From Symsagittifera roscoffensis (taxonomy: Eukaryota; Xenacoelomorpha; Acoela; Convolutidae), in assembly GCF_963678635.1 (NCBI RefSeq), contig NC_087065.1, forward strand, positions 60,662,754 through 60,726,753: a stretch of DNA of 64,000 nt. The letters run 5' to 3'. A program made the position numbers and the translations under genes. Numbering within the stretch: position 1 is the stretch's first letter; the number at the start of each line of letters is the position of its first letter. Under the pieces are notes generated by a model that saw only the letters and a program-made list of their open reading frames with translations, did no database searches and was not told the origin of the DNA. This document shows, piece by piece, positions 1 through 12,506 of the stretch.

Positions 1-2160
1 CGAGTGTGACCTATAGACAGAGAGTGTTTTGGACGTGTCAGTATGAGTGTGATAAGCTATTTTTATTCACGAGTGTGACCTATAGACAGAGAGTGTTTTG
101 GACGTGTCAGTATGAGTGTGATAAGCTACCTTTATTCACGAGTGTGACCTATAGACAGAGAGTGTTTTGGACATGTCAGTATGAGTGTGATAAGCTACCT
201 TTATTCACGAGTGTGACCTATAGACAGAGAGTGTTTTGGACGTGTCAGTATGAGTGTGATAAGCTATTTTTATTCACGAGTGTGACCTATAGACATAGAG
301 TGTTTTGGACGTGTCAGTATGAGTGTGATAAGCTACTTTTATTCACGAGTGTGACCTATAGACAGAGAGGTGTTTTGGACGTGTCAGTATGAGTGTGATA
401 AGCTACCTTTATTCACGAGTGTGACCTATAGACAGAGAGTGTTTTGGACGTGTCAGTATGAGTGTGATAAGCTATTTTTATTCACGAGTGTGACCTATAG
501 ACAGAGAGTGTTTTGGACGTGTCAGTATCAGTGTGATAAGCTACCTTTATTCACGAGTGTGACCTATAGACAGAGAGTGTTTTGGACGTGTCAGTATGAG
601 TGTGATAAGCTATTTTTATTCACGAGTGTGACCTATAGACAGAGAGTGTTTTGGACGTGTCAGTATGAGTGTGATAAGCTACCTTTATTCACGAGTGTGA
701 CCTATAGACAGAGAGTGTTTTGGACATGTCAGTATGAGTGTGATAAGCTACCTTTATTCACGAGTGTGACCTATAGACAGAGAGTGTTTTGGACGTGTCA
801 GTATGAGTGTGATAAGCTATTTTTATTCACGAGTGTGACCTATAGACAGAGAGTGTTTTGGACGTGTCAGTATGAGTGTGATAAGCTATTTTTATTCACG
901 AGTGTGACCTATAGACAGAGAGTGTTTTGGACGTGTCAGTATGAGTGTGATAAGCTACCTTTATTCACGAGTGTGACCTATAGACAGAGAGTGTTTTGGA
1001 CGTGTCAGTATGAGTGTGATAAGCTATTTTTATTCACGAGTGTGACCTATAGACAGAGAGTGTTTTGGACGTGTCAGTATCAGTGTGATAAGCTACCTTT
1101 ATTCACGAGTGTGACCTATAGACAGAGAGTGTTTTGGACGTGTCAGTATGAGTGTGATAAGCTATTTTTATTCACGAGTGTGACCTATAGACAGAGAGTG
1201 TTTTGGACGTGTCAGTATGAGTGTGATAAGCTACCTTTATTCACGAGTGTGACCTATAGACAGAGAGTGTTTTGGACATGTCAGTATGAGTGTGATAAGC
1301 TACCTTTATTCACGAGTGTGACCTATAGACAGAGAGTGTTTTGGACGTGTCAGTATGAGTGTGATAAGCTATTTTTATTCACGAGTGTGACCTATAGACA
1401 GAGAGTGTTTTGGACGTGTCAGTATGAGTGTGATAAGCTATTTTTATTCACGAGTGTGACCTATAGACAGAGAGTGTTTTGGACGTGTCAGTATGAGTGT
1501 GATAAGCTATTTTTATTCACGAGTGTGACCTATAGACATAGAGTGTTTTGGACGTGTCAGTATGAGTGTGATAAGCTACTTTTATTCACGAGTGTGACCT
1601 ATAGACAGAGAGGTGTTTTGGACGTGTCAGTATAAGTGTGATAAGCTACCTTTATTCACGAGTGTGACCTATAGACAGAGAGTGTTTTGGACGTGTCAGT
1701 ATGAGTGTTATAAGCTATTTTTATTCACGAGTGTGACCTATAGACAGAGAGTGTTTTGGACGTGTCAGTATGAGTGTGATAAGCTATTTTTATTCACGAG
1801 TGTGACCTATAGACAGAGAGTGTTTTGGACATGTCAGTATGAGTGTGATAAGCTATTTTTATTCACGAGTGTGACCTATAGACAGAGAGTGTTTTGGACG
1901 TGTCAGTATGAGTGTGATAAGCTATTTTTATTCACGAGTGTGACCTATAGACAGAGAGTGTTTTGGACGTGTCAGTATGAGTGTGATAAGCTAATTTTAT
2001 TCACGAGTGTGACCTATAGACAGAGAAGTGTTTTGGACATGTCAGTTTGAGTGTGATAAGCTACTTTTATTCACGAGTGTGACCTATAGACAGAGAGAGT
2101 TTTCGACGTGTGTCAGTATGAGCGTGATAAGCTACCTTTATTCACGAGTGTGACCTATAG
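1..2160. repeat. Satellite array, 69-bp unit (left block)
   Basis: About 31 tandem copies of a 69-bp unit, starting inside the array, so it extends beyond the window. Each unit reads roughly CGAGTGTGACCTATAGACAG, then a GTGTTTTGGACGTGTCAG core, then GATAAGCTA and TTTTATTCA. Units differ at a few fixed sites: CTACCTTTA or CTATTTTTA, ACAG or ACAT, GGACG or GGACA. The ACA variant recurs at 173, 726, 1278 and 1831, and a rare CAGTATCAG variant at 529 and 1081. This shows an eight-unit (552-bp) higher-order period. Because 69 is a multiple of three, one plus frame stays open for hundreds of codons. The other five frames have a stop in every unit. Most unit differences change the amino acid, so I read this as non-coding satellite. 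Confidence 0.95.
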
Positions 2161-2582
2161 AGGTGGCGTCCCTCATGCTTGAAGGACCGATTGCTTGAAA
2201 ATATTTGTAGCCTACTATCAGCCAATCAGAATTGAGTATTCAAAATCTCAAAATAAATCACAAAAATCTCAGAGTAAGAAAATAAATCCAGGCCATTAGT
2301 GTTAAAATTGACCGATTAGATAATAAGCAGATGAGTTTTCAAGACTGAAAAATTTTTATGATTTTGAACTCATTAATCTTGATGATTATCTGAATAGGAA
2401 TGCAATTGTATCCCGCTATTTGTAATATTTTCGATTTTTTTCCACTGATTTAATACATTTTCTGTTAATATTGACTTCGATTTTGTGAGAAAGGCATTTA
2501 CCCAATAGGAGGGCTTAGCAATTTTGATAGGTTGAAATTTTTCAAGCATTCGGTCCTTCAAGCATGAGAACCCTCCCCACCT
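2161..2582. mobile_element. 422-bp inverted-repeat element inserted in the satellite
   Basis: A single non-repeat block interrupts the satellite. Its ends are inverted copies. The left end runs AGGTGGCGTCCCTCATGC and on through CTTGAAGGACCG. The right end, read on the other strand, starts AGGTGGGGAGGGTTCTCATG and then has the same CTTGAAGGACCG. The arms are about 40 bp with a 3-base length difference. Satellite sequence resumes in register: ATAG at 2157-2160 is repeated at 2583-2586, giving a 4-bp target duplication. If the palindromic ACCT is counted as flank, the duplication is the 8-bp ACCTATAG. No transposase is present, so it is a non-autonomous (MITE-like) element. The superfamily is undecided: 8 bp would suggest hAT. 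Confidence 0.8.
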
Positions 2583-5500
2583 ATAGACATAGAGGTGTTT
2601 TGGACCTGTCAGTATGAGTGTGATAAGCTACCTTTATTCACGAGTGTGACCTATAGACAGAGAGTGTTTTGGACGTGTCAGTATGAGTGTGATAAGCTAT
2701 TTTTATTCACGAGTGTGACCTATAGACATAGAGTGTTTTCGACGTGTCAGTATGAGTGTGATAAGCTACCTTTATTCACGAGTGTGACCTATAGACAGAG
2801 AGTGTTTTGGACGTGTCAGTATGAGTGTGATAAGCTATTTTTATTCACGAGTGTGACCTATAGACATAGAGTGTTTTTGACGTGTCAGTTTGAGTGTGAT
2901 AAGCTACCTTTATTCACGAGTGTGACCTATAGACAGAGAGTGCTTTGGACGTGCCAGTATGAGTGTGATAAGCTGTTTTTATTCACGAGTGTGACCTATA
3001 GACATAGAGTGTTTTCGACGTGTCAGTATGAGTGTGATAAGCTACCTTTATTCACGAGTGTGACCTAAAGACAGAGAGTGTTTTGGACCTGTCAGTATGA
3101 GTGTGATAAGCTATTTTTATTCACGAGTGTGACCTATAGACAGAGAGTGTTTTGGACGTGTCAGTATGAGTGTGATAAGCTATTTTTATTCACGAGTGTG
3201 ACCTATAGACAGAGAGTGATTTGGACGTGTCAGTATGAGTGTGATAAGCTACCTTTATTCACGAGTGTGACCTATAGACAGAGAGTGTTTTGGACGTGTC
3301 AGTATGAGTGTGATAAGCTACCTTTATTCACGAGTGTGACCTATAGACAGAGAGTGTTTTGGACGTGTCAGTATGAGTGTGATAAGCTATTTTTAATCAC
3401 GAGTGTGACCTATAGACATAGAGTGTTTTCGACGTGTCAGTATGAGTGTGATAAGCTATTTTTATTCACGAGTGTGACCTATAGACATAGGTGTTTTCGA
3501 CGTGTCAGTATGAGTGTGATAAGCTACCTTTATTCACGAGGGTGACCTATAGACATAGAGTGTTTTCGACGTGTCAGTATGAGTGTGACAAGCTACCTTT
3601 ATTCACGAGTGTGACCTATAGACAGAGAGTGTTTTGGACGTGTCAGTATGAGTGTGATAAGCTATTTTTATTCACGAGTGTGACCTATAGACATAGAGTG
3701 TTTTCGACGTGTCAGTTTGAGTGTGATAAGCTACCTTTATTCACGAGTGTGACCAATAGACAGAGATTGTTTTGGTTGTGTCAGTATGAGTGTGATAAGC
3801 TATTTTTATTCACGAGTGTGACCTATAGACATAGAGTGTTTTCGACGTGTCAGCATGAGTGTGATAAGCTACCTTTATTCACGAGTGTGACCTATAGACA
3901 GAGAGTGTTTTGGACGTGTCAGTATGAGTGTGATAAGCTATTTTTATTCACGAGTGTGACCTACAGACAGAGAGTGTTTTGGACGTGTCAGTATGAGTGT
4001 GATAAGCTATTTTTATTCACGAGTGTGACCTATAGACAGAGAGTGTTTTGGACGTGTCAGTATGAGTTTGATAAGCTACCTTTATTCACGAGTGTGACCT
4101 ATAGACAGAGAGTGTTTTGGACGTGTCAATATGAGTGTGATAAGCTATTTTTATTCACGAGTGTGACCTATAGACATAGAGTGTTTTCGACGTGTCAGTA
4201 TGAGTGTGATAAGCTATTTTTATTCACGAGTGTGACCTATAGACATAGATTTTTTCGACGTGACAGTATGAGTGTGATAAGCTATTTTTATTCACGAGTG
4301 TGACCTATAGACATAGAGTGTTTTCGACGTGTCCGTATGAGTGTGATAAGCTACCTTTATTCACGAGTGTGACCTATAGACAGAGAGTGTTTTGGACGTG
4401 TCAGTATGAGTGTGATAAGCTATTTTTATTCACGAGTGTGACCTATAGACATAAAGTGTTTTCGACGTGTCAATTTGAGTGTGATAAGCTACCTTTATTC
4501 ACGAGTGTGACCTATAGACAGAGAGTGTTTTGGACGTGTCAGTATGAGTGTGATAAGCTATTTTTATTCACGAGTGTGACCTATAGACATAGAGTGTTTT
4601 CGACGTGTCAGTATGAGTGTGATTAGCTACCTTTATTCACGAGTGTGACCTATAGACAGAGAGTGTTTTGGACGTGTCAGTATGAGTGTGATAAGCAATT
4701 TTATTCACGAGTGTGACCTATAGACATAGAGTGTTTTCGACGTGTCAGTTTGAGTGTGATAAACTACCTTTATTCACGAGTGTGACCTATAGACAGAGAG
4801 TGTTTTGGACGTGTCAGTATGAGTGTGATAAGCTATTTTTATTCACGAGTGTGACCTATAGACATAGAGTGTTTTCGACGTGTCAGTATGAGTGTGATAA
4901 GCTACCTTTATTCACGAGTGTGACCTATAGACAGATAGTGTTTTGGACGTGTCAGTATGAGTATGATAAGCTATTTTTATTCACGAGTGTGACCTATAGA
5001 CAGAGAGTGTTTTGGACGTGTCAGTATGAGTGTGATAAGCTATTTTTATTCACGAGTGTGACCTATAGACAGAGAGTGTTTTAGACGTGTCAGTATGAGT
5101 GTGATAAGCTACCTTTATTCACGAGTGTGACCTATAGACAGAGAGTGTTTTGGACGTGTCAGTATGAGTGTGATAAGCTATTTTTATTCACAAGTGTGAC
5201 CTATAGACAGAGAGTGTTTTGGACGTGTCAGTATGAGTGTGATAAACTATCTTTATTCACGAGTGTGACCTATAGACAGAGAGTGTTTTGGACGTGTCAG
5301 TATGAGTGTGATAAGCTATTTTTATTCACGAGTGTGACCTATAGACATAGAGTGTTTTCGACGTGTCAGTATGAGTGTGATAAGCTACCTTTATTCACGA
5401 GTGTCACCTATAGACAGAGAGTGTTTTGGACGTGTCAGTATGAGTGTGATAAGCTATTTTTATTCACGAGTGTGACCTATAGACATAGAGTGTTTTGACG

Positions 5501-6829
5501 TGTCAGTATGAGTGTGATAAGCTATTTTTATTCACGAGTGTGACCTATAGACAGAGAGTGTTTTGGACGTGTCAGTATGAGTGTGATAAGCTACCTTTAT
5601 TCACGAGTGTGACCTATAGACAGAGAGTGTTTTGGACGTGTCAGTATGAGTGTGATAAGCTATTTTTATTCACGAGTGTGACCTATAGACATAGAGTGTT
5701 TTGGACGTGTCAGTATGAGTGTGATAAGCTATTTTTATTCACGACTGTGACCTATAGACAGAGAGTGTTTTGGGCGTGTCAGTATGAAAGTGATAAGCTA
5801 TTTTTATTCACGAGTGTGACCTATAGACAGAGAGTGTTTTGGACGTGTCAGTATGAGTGTGATAAGCTACCTTTATTCACGAGTGTGACCTATAGACATA
5901 GAGTGTTTTGGACGTGTCAGTATGAGTGTGATAAGCTATTTTTATTCACGAGTGTGACCTATAGACAGAGAGTGTTTTGGACGTGTCAGTATGAGTGTGA
6001 TAAGCTACCTTTATTCACGAGTGTGACCTATAGACAGAGAGTGTTTTGGACGTGTCAGTATGAGTGTGATAAGCTATTTTTATTCACGAGTGTAACCTAT
6101 AGACAGAGAGTGTTTTGGACGTGTCAGTATGAGTGTGATAAGCTACCTTTATTCACGAGTGTGACCTATAGACAGAGAGTGTTTTGGACGTGTCAGTATG
6201 AGTGTGATAAGCTATTTTTATTCACGAGTGTGACCTATAGACAGAGAGTGTTTTGGACGTGTCAGTATGAGTGTGATAAGCTACCTTTATTCACGAGTGT
6301 GACCTATAGACAGAGAGTGTTTTCGACGTGTCAGTATGAGTGTGATAAGCTACTTTTATTCACGAGTGTGACCTATAGACAGAGAGGTGTTTTCGACGTG
6401 TCAGTATGAGTGTGATACGCTACCTTTATTCACGAGTGTGACCTATAGACAGAGAGTGTTTTGGACGTGTCAGTATGAGTGTGATAAGCTATTTTTATTC
6501 ACGAGTGTGACCTATAGACAGAGAGTGTTTTGGACGTGTCAGTATGAGTGTGATAAGCTACCTTTATTCACGAGTGTGACCTATAGACAGAGAGTGTTTT
6601 CGACGTGTCAGTATGAGTGCGATAAGCTACTTTTATTCACGAGTGTGACATATAGACAGAGAGGTGTTTTCGACGTGTCAGTATGAGTGTGATAAGCTAC
6701 CTTTATTCACGAGTGTGACCTATAGACAGAGAGTGTTTTGGACGTGTCAGTATGAGTGTGATAAGCTATTTTTATTCACGAGTGTGACCTATAGACAGAG
6801 AGTGTTTTCGACGTGTCAGTATGAGTGGA
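2583..6829. repeat. Satellite array, 69-bp unit (right block)
   Basis: About 61 more copies of the same unit. From about 2.6 to 5.5 kb the array is largely a 138-bp dimer. One unit has ACAGAGAGTG with TTTTGGACG and ends in CTATTTTTA. The other has ACATAGAGTG with TTTTCGACG and ends in CTACCTTTA. After about 5.5 kb the dimer order weakens. Scattered stops (for example 4623 and 5083) and single-base indels (for example near 5486 and 6387) break the open frame. The last unit is truncated at GTATGAGTG and runs directly into a poly-C tract. Confidence 0.95.
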
Positions 6830-6831
6830 CG

Positions 6832-6848
6832 CCCCCCCCCCCCCCCCC
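6832..6848. repeat. Poly-C tract at the satellite edge
   Basis: An uninterrupted run of about 17 C residues exactly where the satellite stops. The flanking sequence to the right is unrelated to the unit. Such runs are prone to length error in assemblies. Confidence 0.9.
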
Positions 6849-7734
6849 TCAGGGATTTGACCCCCACCTTTGTGCTGTTTTGAGATATCCCTAAGGTGAC
6901 GGACCCTAAAAACTTTCTAAAGGCGCCTTGAAATCTATAAGCTCTGTTCAATCCGTGTATATCGTAGAGCATTTTCCCGATCCACTAAGTTTTTTTAAAC
7001 ATTAACTTTTGAACATCTTTTTCTGTGAAAATTTCTTTTTCACTGTGAAAATTTCTGTGAAAATTTCCCTTGAATCAAAAGAATAAATAAACATGAATCG
7101 CAACTTAAATATACCACAGTTCATGAACTATTCTTCTATTAAACGAGTCGCTTGCAGATAAGGCTCTTGTTAGTAACCGTCGAACTTTGAAGTTGACCAA
7201 ACTCTAAGTTTTGCAAATTGATTGCATTTAGCCAGAGCGCAATGTACGGTTTATGTTTCTTCCCTCGCATTTTTGAAAAAAAAAAGTTTAATAGGACATT
7301 TAAAAAATGGCTTCTTCTAATAAATTGAAACATAATTTTCCTCATTGTATCACTCGAAATGTTTTTTTTTCATAAGCTGCTCATTGAACGTGGTTTTAAC
7401 TAAATTTAATTACAAAAACTGTGATTATTTTATGTTGTTCGAAAAAACAATATGTCATTCCAAATGAAGCAATAAAGGATTTGTGTCTTTTTTGTGGATA
7501 TCAATTCTGCCTTATACTTTCTTATTTAAAAAGTTTTTTTTAGAAACTTGGATATCCGCAAAAAGGTATAAGTCTCAAATAAACAATAAATCTGTGCCAT
7601 TGAGTTATACCGACAATTGTTTTCATAAAAAAAAACAACAGTGTATAATTATTCTTATAAATGAATCTTTGATTTATTCATATTGTTCTAGGAAGCCTTG
7701 GGATTATAAAAACTGACTTTGAAAGATCGAAGGC

Positions 7735-7760
7735 ATGAATGTTCCGACTGTACTTTGAGT
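7735..7760 (+). repeat. Solitary transposon end (TIR family 1)
   Basis: Contains GAATGTTCCGACTGTAC preceded by a degenerate GATCGAAGGC. It resembles the terminal inverted repeat of the element at 48261-49283. No partner end was found nearby. Confidence 0.45.
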
Positions 7761-7798
7761 TTCCTGAAACTGTTTTTCTGAAATTTTTTTTTAATTAC

Positions 7799-7803
<5 letters not shown>

Positions 7804-7837
<34 letters not shown>
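7804..7837. repeat. (TA)n microsatellite
   Basis: About 17 uninterrupted TA dinucleotides. Confidence 0.95.
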
Positions 7838-7840
<3 letters not shown>

Positions 7841-10800
7841 ACTGCAGTGAATTCAAAATGAGTGTTCTAGCCTCAATTGTTTCTTTGTATTCAAATTACA
7901 GGTTGGCTATTTTAACTGCCTTGACTATTAATTACAGAATTTGATTAAAAATGTAAAGAAGTTTGGCCAAAATCAATTTTTTTACAATTGTCTCATTTTC
8001 AACAAAATTTGTTACAAATAATATTTTCCTCACTTTTAATCCAGGCGTTGTCGATAACTGCGTTGTAGTTTCATTTTGGGATCTAAGATTTGTTTGAGAA
8101 GAAATCTCCCAAAAACAAAAATTGACGTTTTCATTTACTTTGTCATCTAAGAAGAATTTTTTATCCGACATGTCTATGATCACGATCCTCTTTGATCATC
8201 AAACGAACGGGTAGAAAACAGTTTCAATTTATAAACTATGAATAGTATCAATTTCGCAACGTAGTTTGATTTTGCTAACACAAATTGGTCTAAAAAATTT
8301 TCACAGGGTCTGAAAAAACTAATGTAATGTTCCATTGCAAATGAAACTTTCACAAATTGATGACAATCATTTTGAATAGAAACAAGCTAAGGCTGTTGAT
8401 GCAAGTTCCTCAACAAACAACTGGAAGCTAAAGGTTTTCATTGGGCTTTGCAGTAGTCTACCTCAAACTTGTATTTTTCTCTGAATCAAATTGTGTTCCT
8501 GGTTTCCTTTTTTTGTACCTTACTTCCGTAATTTGTTCCGGGGTTCGCCAAATTGTCGTTGGAAATCAAAAAACTTGCTCTGCGTAACTGCAGATCTTGT
8601 TGACATTTTTGATGTTAATTTAGAAAAAAAACTGTTTGCTGATGGAATTCAAAACAACCATGGCTATACATAAGTCATCATTCACTGAAATCTGCAGTTT
8701 ATATAGCTCCCACTTATTTTCTCGCCAATCTCAAAGTCGAGTTTCAAAACCTTGCTCCTAATTATGTTTTTTCCAATTAAATCAGGTTTTTGAACTCAAA
8801 GATTTTTTCAAAACCCGACAAATTCAATTCCAGGAACACCGACAAAGGAATTTAGATTGGCAGCAAGTTCCCCAGCTTATTGTGGCAATGCAATCCCGTA
8901 AAGTAAAGTGCAATAATTCGTGGGAACAATTTTTGACCCATATTTTCCGTTTTTTTACAGTTTCTCAAAAACTACTCTCTCAATCTGAGACTTTGGTTTC
9001 AATGGATAGAGCAGGTCTTGGTAAACTCCCTTGTATTAGCGGCTACGCTCAATTCGTTTACATAAAAAGTTATGACTCGGAAAAGTCAAACTTTTGAGTT
9101 TTTGACTGATTTCGAAACTTATTGCCTTCTCTCGGAATCAACTTAAACTGATATCAAGTGTTTAATCAAGGCAACAGGTTTTGAAAAGTCTCCGTGCATA
9201 TGATGCTACGCCTGAATGCTTGAATAAAAAACCACAAGAATTTTCACTCATTTTTTTATTAGAGCAAAAACTAAGGTTTTGAGAGAAGCCCAATTCTTAT
9301 GTTTTTGAAAACACCTAGTTCATCTCGCATCAGTACAAGGGATTTAAAAATTATCAAACAGGTACCTCCAGCTTTAGCTGGGCCTCTAGTGATTTTTCTA
9401 TTGTTGTTTGAAAAAATCAAATTATCTTTTAAAAAAATGTTCTGTGAGTAATTTTAATTTCATTGAATCTTTGTTTAGTTGGAGTTTCAATGAAAAAAAT
9501 ATATAGCACGGTTTTTCTCAACAATGGGAGAAATTTTTTGAAATTTTCTATGGAAACAAAATCACAACACTGTGAGTTTTTTCTGAGAGACCGAATCTCG
9601 AGAAAAACTTGATCTGCGCCATTGAATTCTCACATTCAGAGGTCGTAACAAAAAAACTGCTTATCTTATATCAGGCAGAACCTTCAATGATACCGACTAC
9701 TAGCCAAGGTGTTTGAAGTAGCTCAAATTGCACTAAAACACTTTCTTAAAAAAATGCGTGTAGCCAACCTGACATTAACCACTTCAATTAACCACTGAAA
9801 CTTCTTGAACACAATACTCACTGGCGCGAAAATAATCAGTTATTTATCTCTAATTATGACATCAAAAAGCATTTTGTGAAATAACATAAGTTATAAAAAA
9901 ACCCAACAAAAAAATCAGACCAAGCTCAAGAAAAAACTACCGAATCAAAAGATCTCCACTCTTTTTGAATTAAGTTTGCTGCAGTACGAAAAATATCATA
10001 TTATGATACAAAATCAACGTCTCTGTGCATTAGAATTTACTTTGCAATTAAAAAAAATTCTTTAAAAATTGGAGGTCACTCAAATTGTAAATTGCAGAGA
10101 AATTATCAGTACTATCAGCGACAGAAGTTTGAAAATATGATTATACACAGACAAGTATTCGGATATAAGGTCAATGTTATTCCAACTTTTTAAATCATTG
10201 TACCTTTTGTTGGTTAAGGCATGCTTGGTTAAAATGGGTTTTATTCTGCAAAATGTTTACATTGTTCAATACAAGATCACACTGTGCATTTTGTGAAAAT
10301 TTATCAGACTCCGCAGCAGGCCAAAATCAGATTTGTTGCGGAATCCGCAGGATTGCTCTTTTTCGTTGATCTTTTTTGCTGTTTTGGATTCCACAAACAA
10401 ATAGCTAAAAACTCTATCGCACAAGAATATTCGAGTTTGCGGAATCTTGAACAGTTTAAGGAATCTATTTTCAATTCCTATGAATTCGATCTCAACTCTT
10501 GCCATTTTCTTCAATATCATTTCCTTCCTTCCATCTCATTTTACTTCTCCCCCAGTCACCTCATCTCAATAACTGATGAATTGAAATTACTCGGATTAAT
10601 CCCAAATAGCGATTTTATTGGGTGATTGTTTACAAATAGTTCCCGAAAAACTTTCTTACTGGAAAATTTCCCAAATACTAAAGTGTGACATCCACCGATT
10701 CATTACACCAATGTTCTAAGAACTGTTCGTGGATTCCGCTGATGATGTTCCTCGGGTCAAACTTGAGAAAAAAATCAACCGCAACTGGATTATGACCCCC

Positions 10801-12269
10801 AAAGCGTTCAAAAAATCCGTTCTTTAGTACTATTTTATGACTTTCATTTTCGGTTGAACAACTTTAAAGATTTTCTTAAGGCGCCTTTCATGCCAATTTA
10901 TATTGATTTTCATGGCAAGCGCGCGCTTAATAAACTTGTGTTTATGGTCAAAGTTTTTCAAAAAGTGTCAAAAAAGGGCCCTTTTGACCTGATTTTTCAA
11001 ATGTTTGTAAACTGATTTTTTAAAAAAGTACCTAAAAGTGGCCCGGAAGCATTCAGAAAATCAATTTGGTGCACTTTAAAAATCAAAAAATTTCATTATA
11101 GATATCCTTACAATGCAATTACTTTGAAGCAAAAAAATATTGAAGTTGATTTTCCAAGTTTTGAGTCTGCTTAAAAATAGCTCTAAAATTTGATGTTTGA
11201 AATAAAAATTGGAGAAATTTTTGTTTAATACGTTTTTCTTGCCACAAAAATCTTTTGATTGCAAAGTTTTAAGCAGATCTTTTGAAACAAATTATTTTGC
11301 GGTCAGCCACTCTAATCAAGTCATTTAAGCTATCAATAACACTTGGAGATTTGGAGATTTTCCTCGATGAAAAACTTGTAAAGAAAACATACTTCTAAAT
11401 AAGTTAGTTGTTTGAGGCTTAAGACTGGCCCTTTTACGACTCCTATAGTTTGTTAACATTATCATAAACTTTGAACAGATTTTATACAAATCTATACAGA
11501 TTCTACACAGATTGTTTACAGGATATACAAAAACAATTTGATTACTTCTATAGGAGAAATCATACATTTTTGTTTAATATAAATAATTTATCTGTATAAA
11601 ATCGACTATCGGTCGGAACGTGTGTATAGATAAAAGATTTTGCATATTCCCGAGATACAATTTCGTAATATGAAAAGTAAATGTTTCTCAAACTATTTCA
11701 TAAACCAAAAATAATAATAGGAAAATAGCTTGATAAGCTTTTTTCCATCCTATGAACTTTTATAATATGCATTTTTGCCACATTTTGGAATTTAAAGAAA
11801 CCCATATTTTGTCAAAGTTTTTATCATAACGATCTTTTTTAAATGGCAAAAGTAATTTTTTGTGAGATGAAATTGTTTGATAAGTGTTTTTTCCATTTAT
11901 GAAATTGTGTGATTTGGTATTTTATTTGAACCACAATAACCAAGGTTTTATTGTCCTAAAAAAGCCAGATTGTAACTGGCAGTTACTACGCAGATAAACT
12001 AAACTAGCCATGTAGGTTAATGTTAATTTTTTCACACAGAATTGTATACCAAAATTTTTTTGGATATAGCTGGAAAAAAGGCCTGTTTTTTTTACAAAAT
12101 TATGTTTGTCTTAGCATATGAAAACAACAAAAAAACAATAGTGTTTTTTCAAAAAAAAACACTTGCTAGTGATTTTTGAATTTTTTTTGGGTGAAAAACT
12201 TAATATGGACTAAAGTAACCAAATTTGCAACCAAGTTGTCTTGTTTGAGTTTTAAGTCAATATAAAGTA

Positions 12270-12303
12270 CAGGGTGTTTCAAATAAACTGTAATGTTATA
12301 AAA
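12270..12303 (+). repeat. Left terminal inverted repeat of the mariner element
   Basis: Begins CAGGGTGTTTCAAATAAACT and pairs with 13692-13725 on the other strand with one mismatch. Confidence 0.9.
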
Positions 12304-12506
12304 GCTTCTCATTTTATAACTGTTGATCAGTTCGACTTCAAATTCGGTGATATTATGTAGAACAGGCGGCGATTTGATAAAACTCAAAAACTGCGTTGAT
12401 GAATTGAACTCGATAGTGAATACCCGCGATTTTCCAACTATTTCACGCTTGCACGCAACAAAAAATTTTTTAAACTATTTGTTCATACGTAAATGAAAAC
12501 AACGAA

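Larger units (their letters stand above)
6849..12267. other. AT-rich stretch without a supported gene
   Basis: No splice-bounded coding exon or conserved protein motif was found. Open frames here are short, begin with GTG, TTG or CTG, or are open on both strands at once (10266-10625). Recognisable items are a TA microsatellite at 7804-7837, one copy of the GAATGTTCCGACTG transposon end at 7735-7760, and a palindromic AAGGCGCCTT motif in similar context at about 6915 and 10877. Confidence 0.6.

Noticed and set aside
370-1635. 421-codon open frame as a repetitive protein gene
   Set aside because: The frame is open only because the satellite unit is 69 bp. Units vary mostly at amino-acid-changing positions, and stops and shifts occur along the array.
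10266-10625. Overlapping frames open on both strands (113 and 84 codons)
   Set aside because: Neither begins with a convincing ATG or shows a domain; probably chance in AT-rich DNA.
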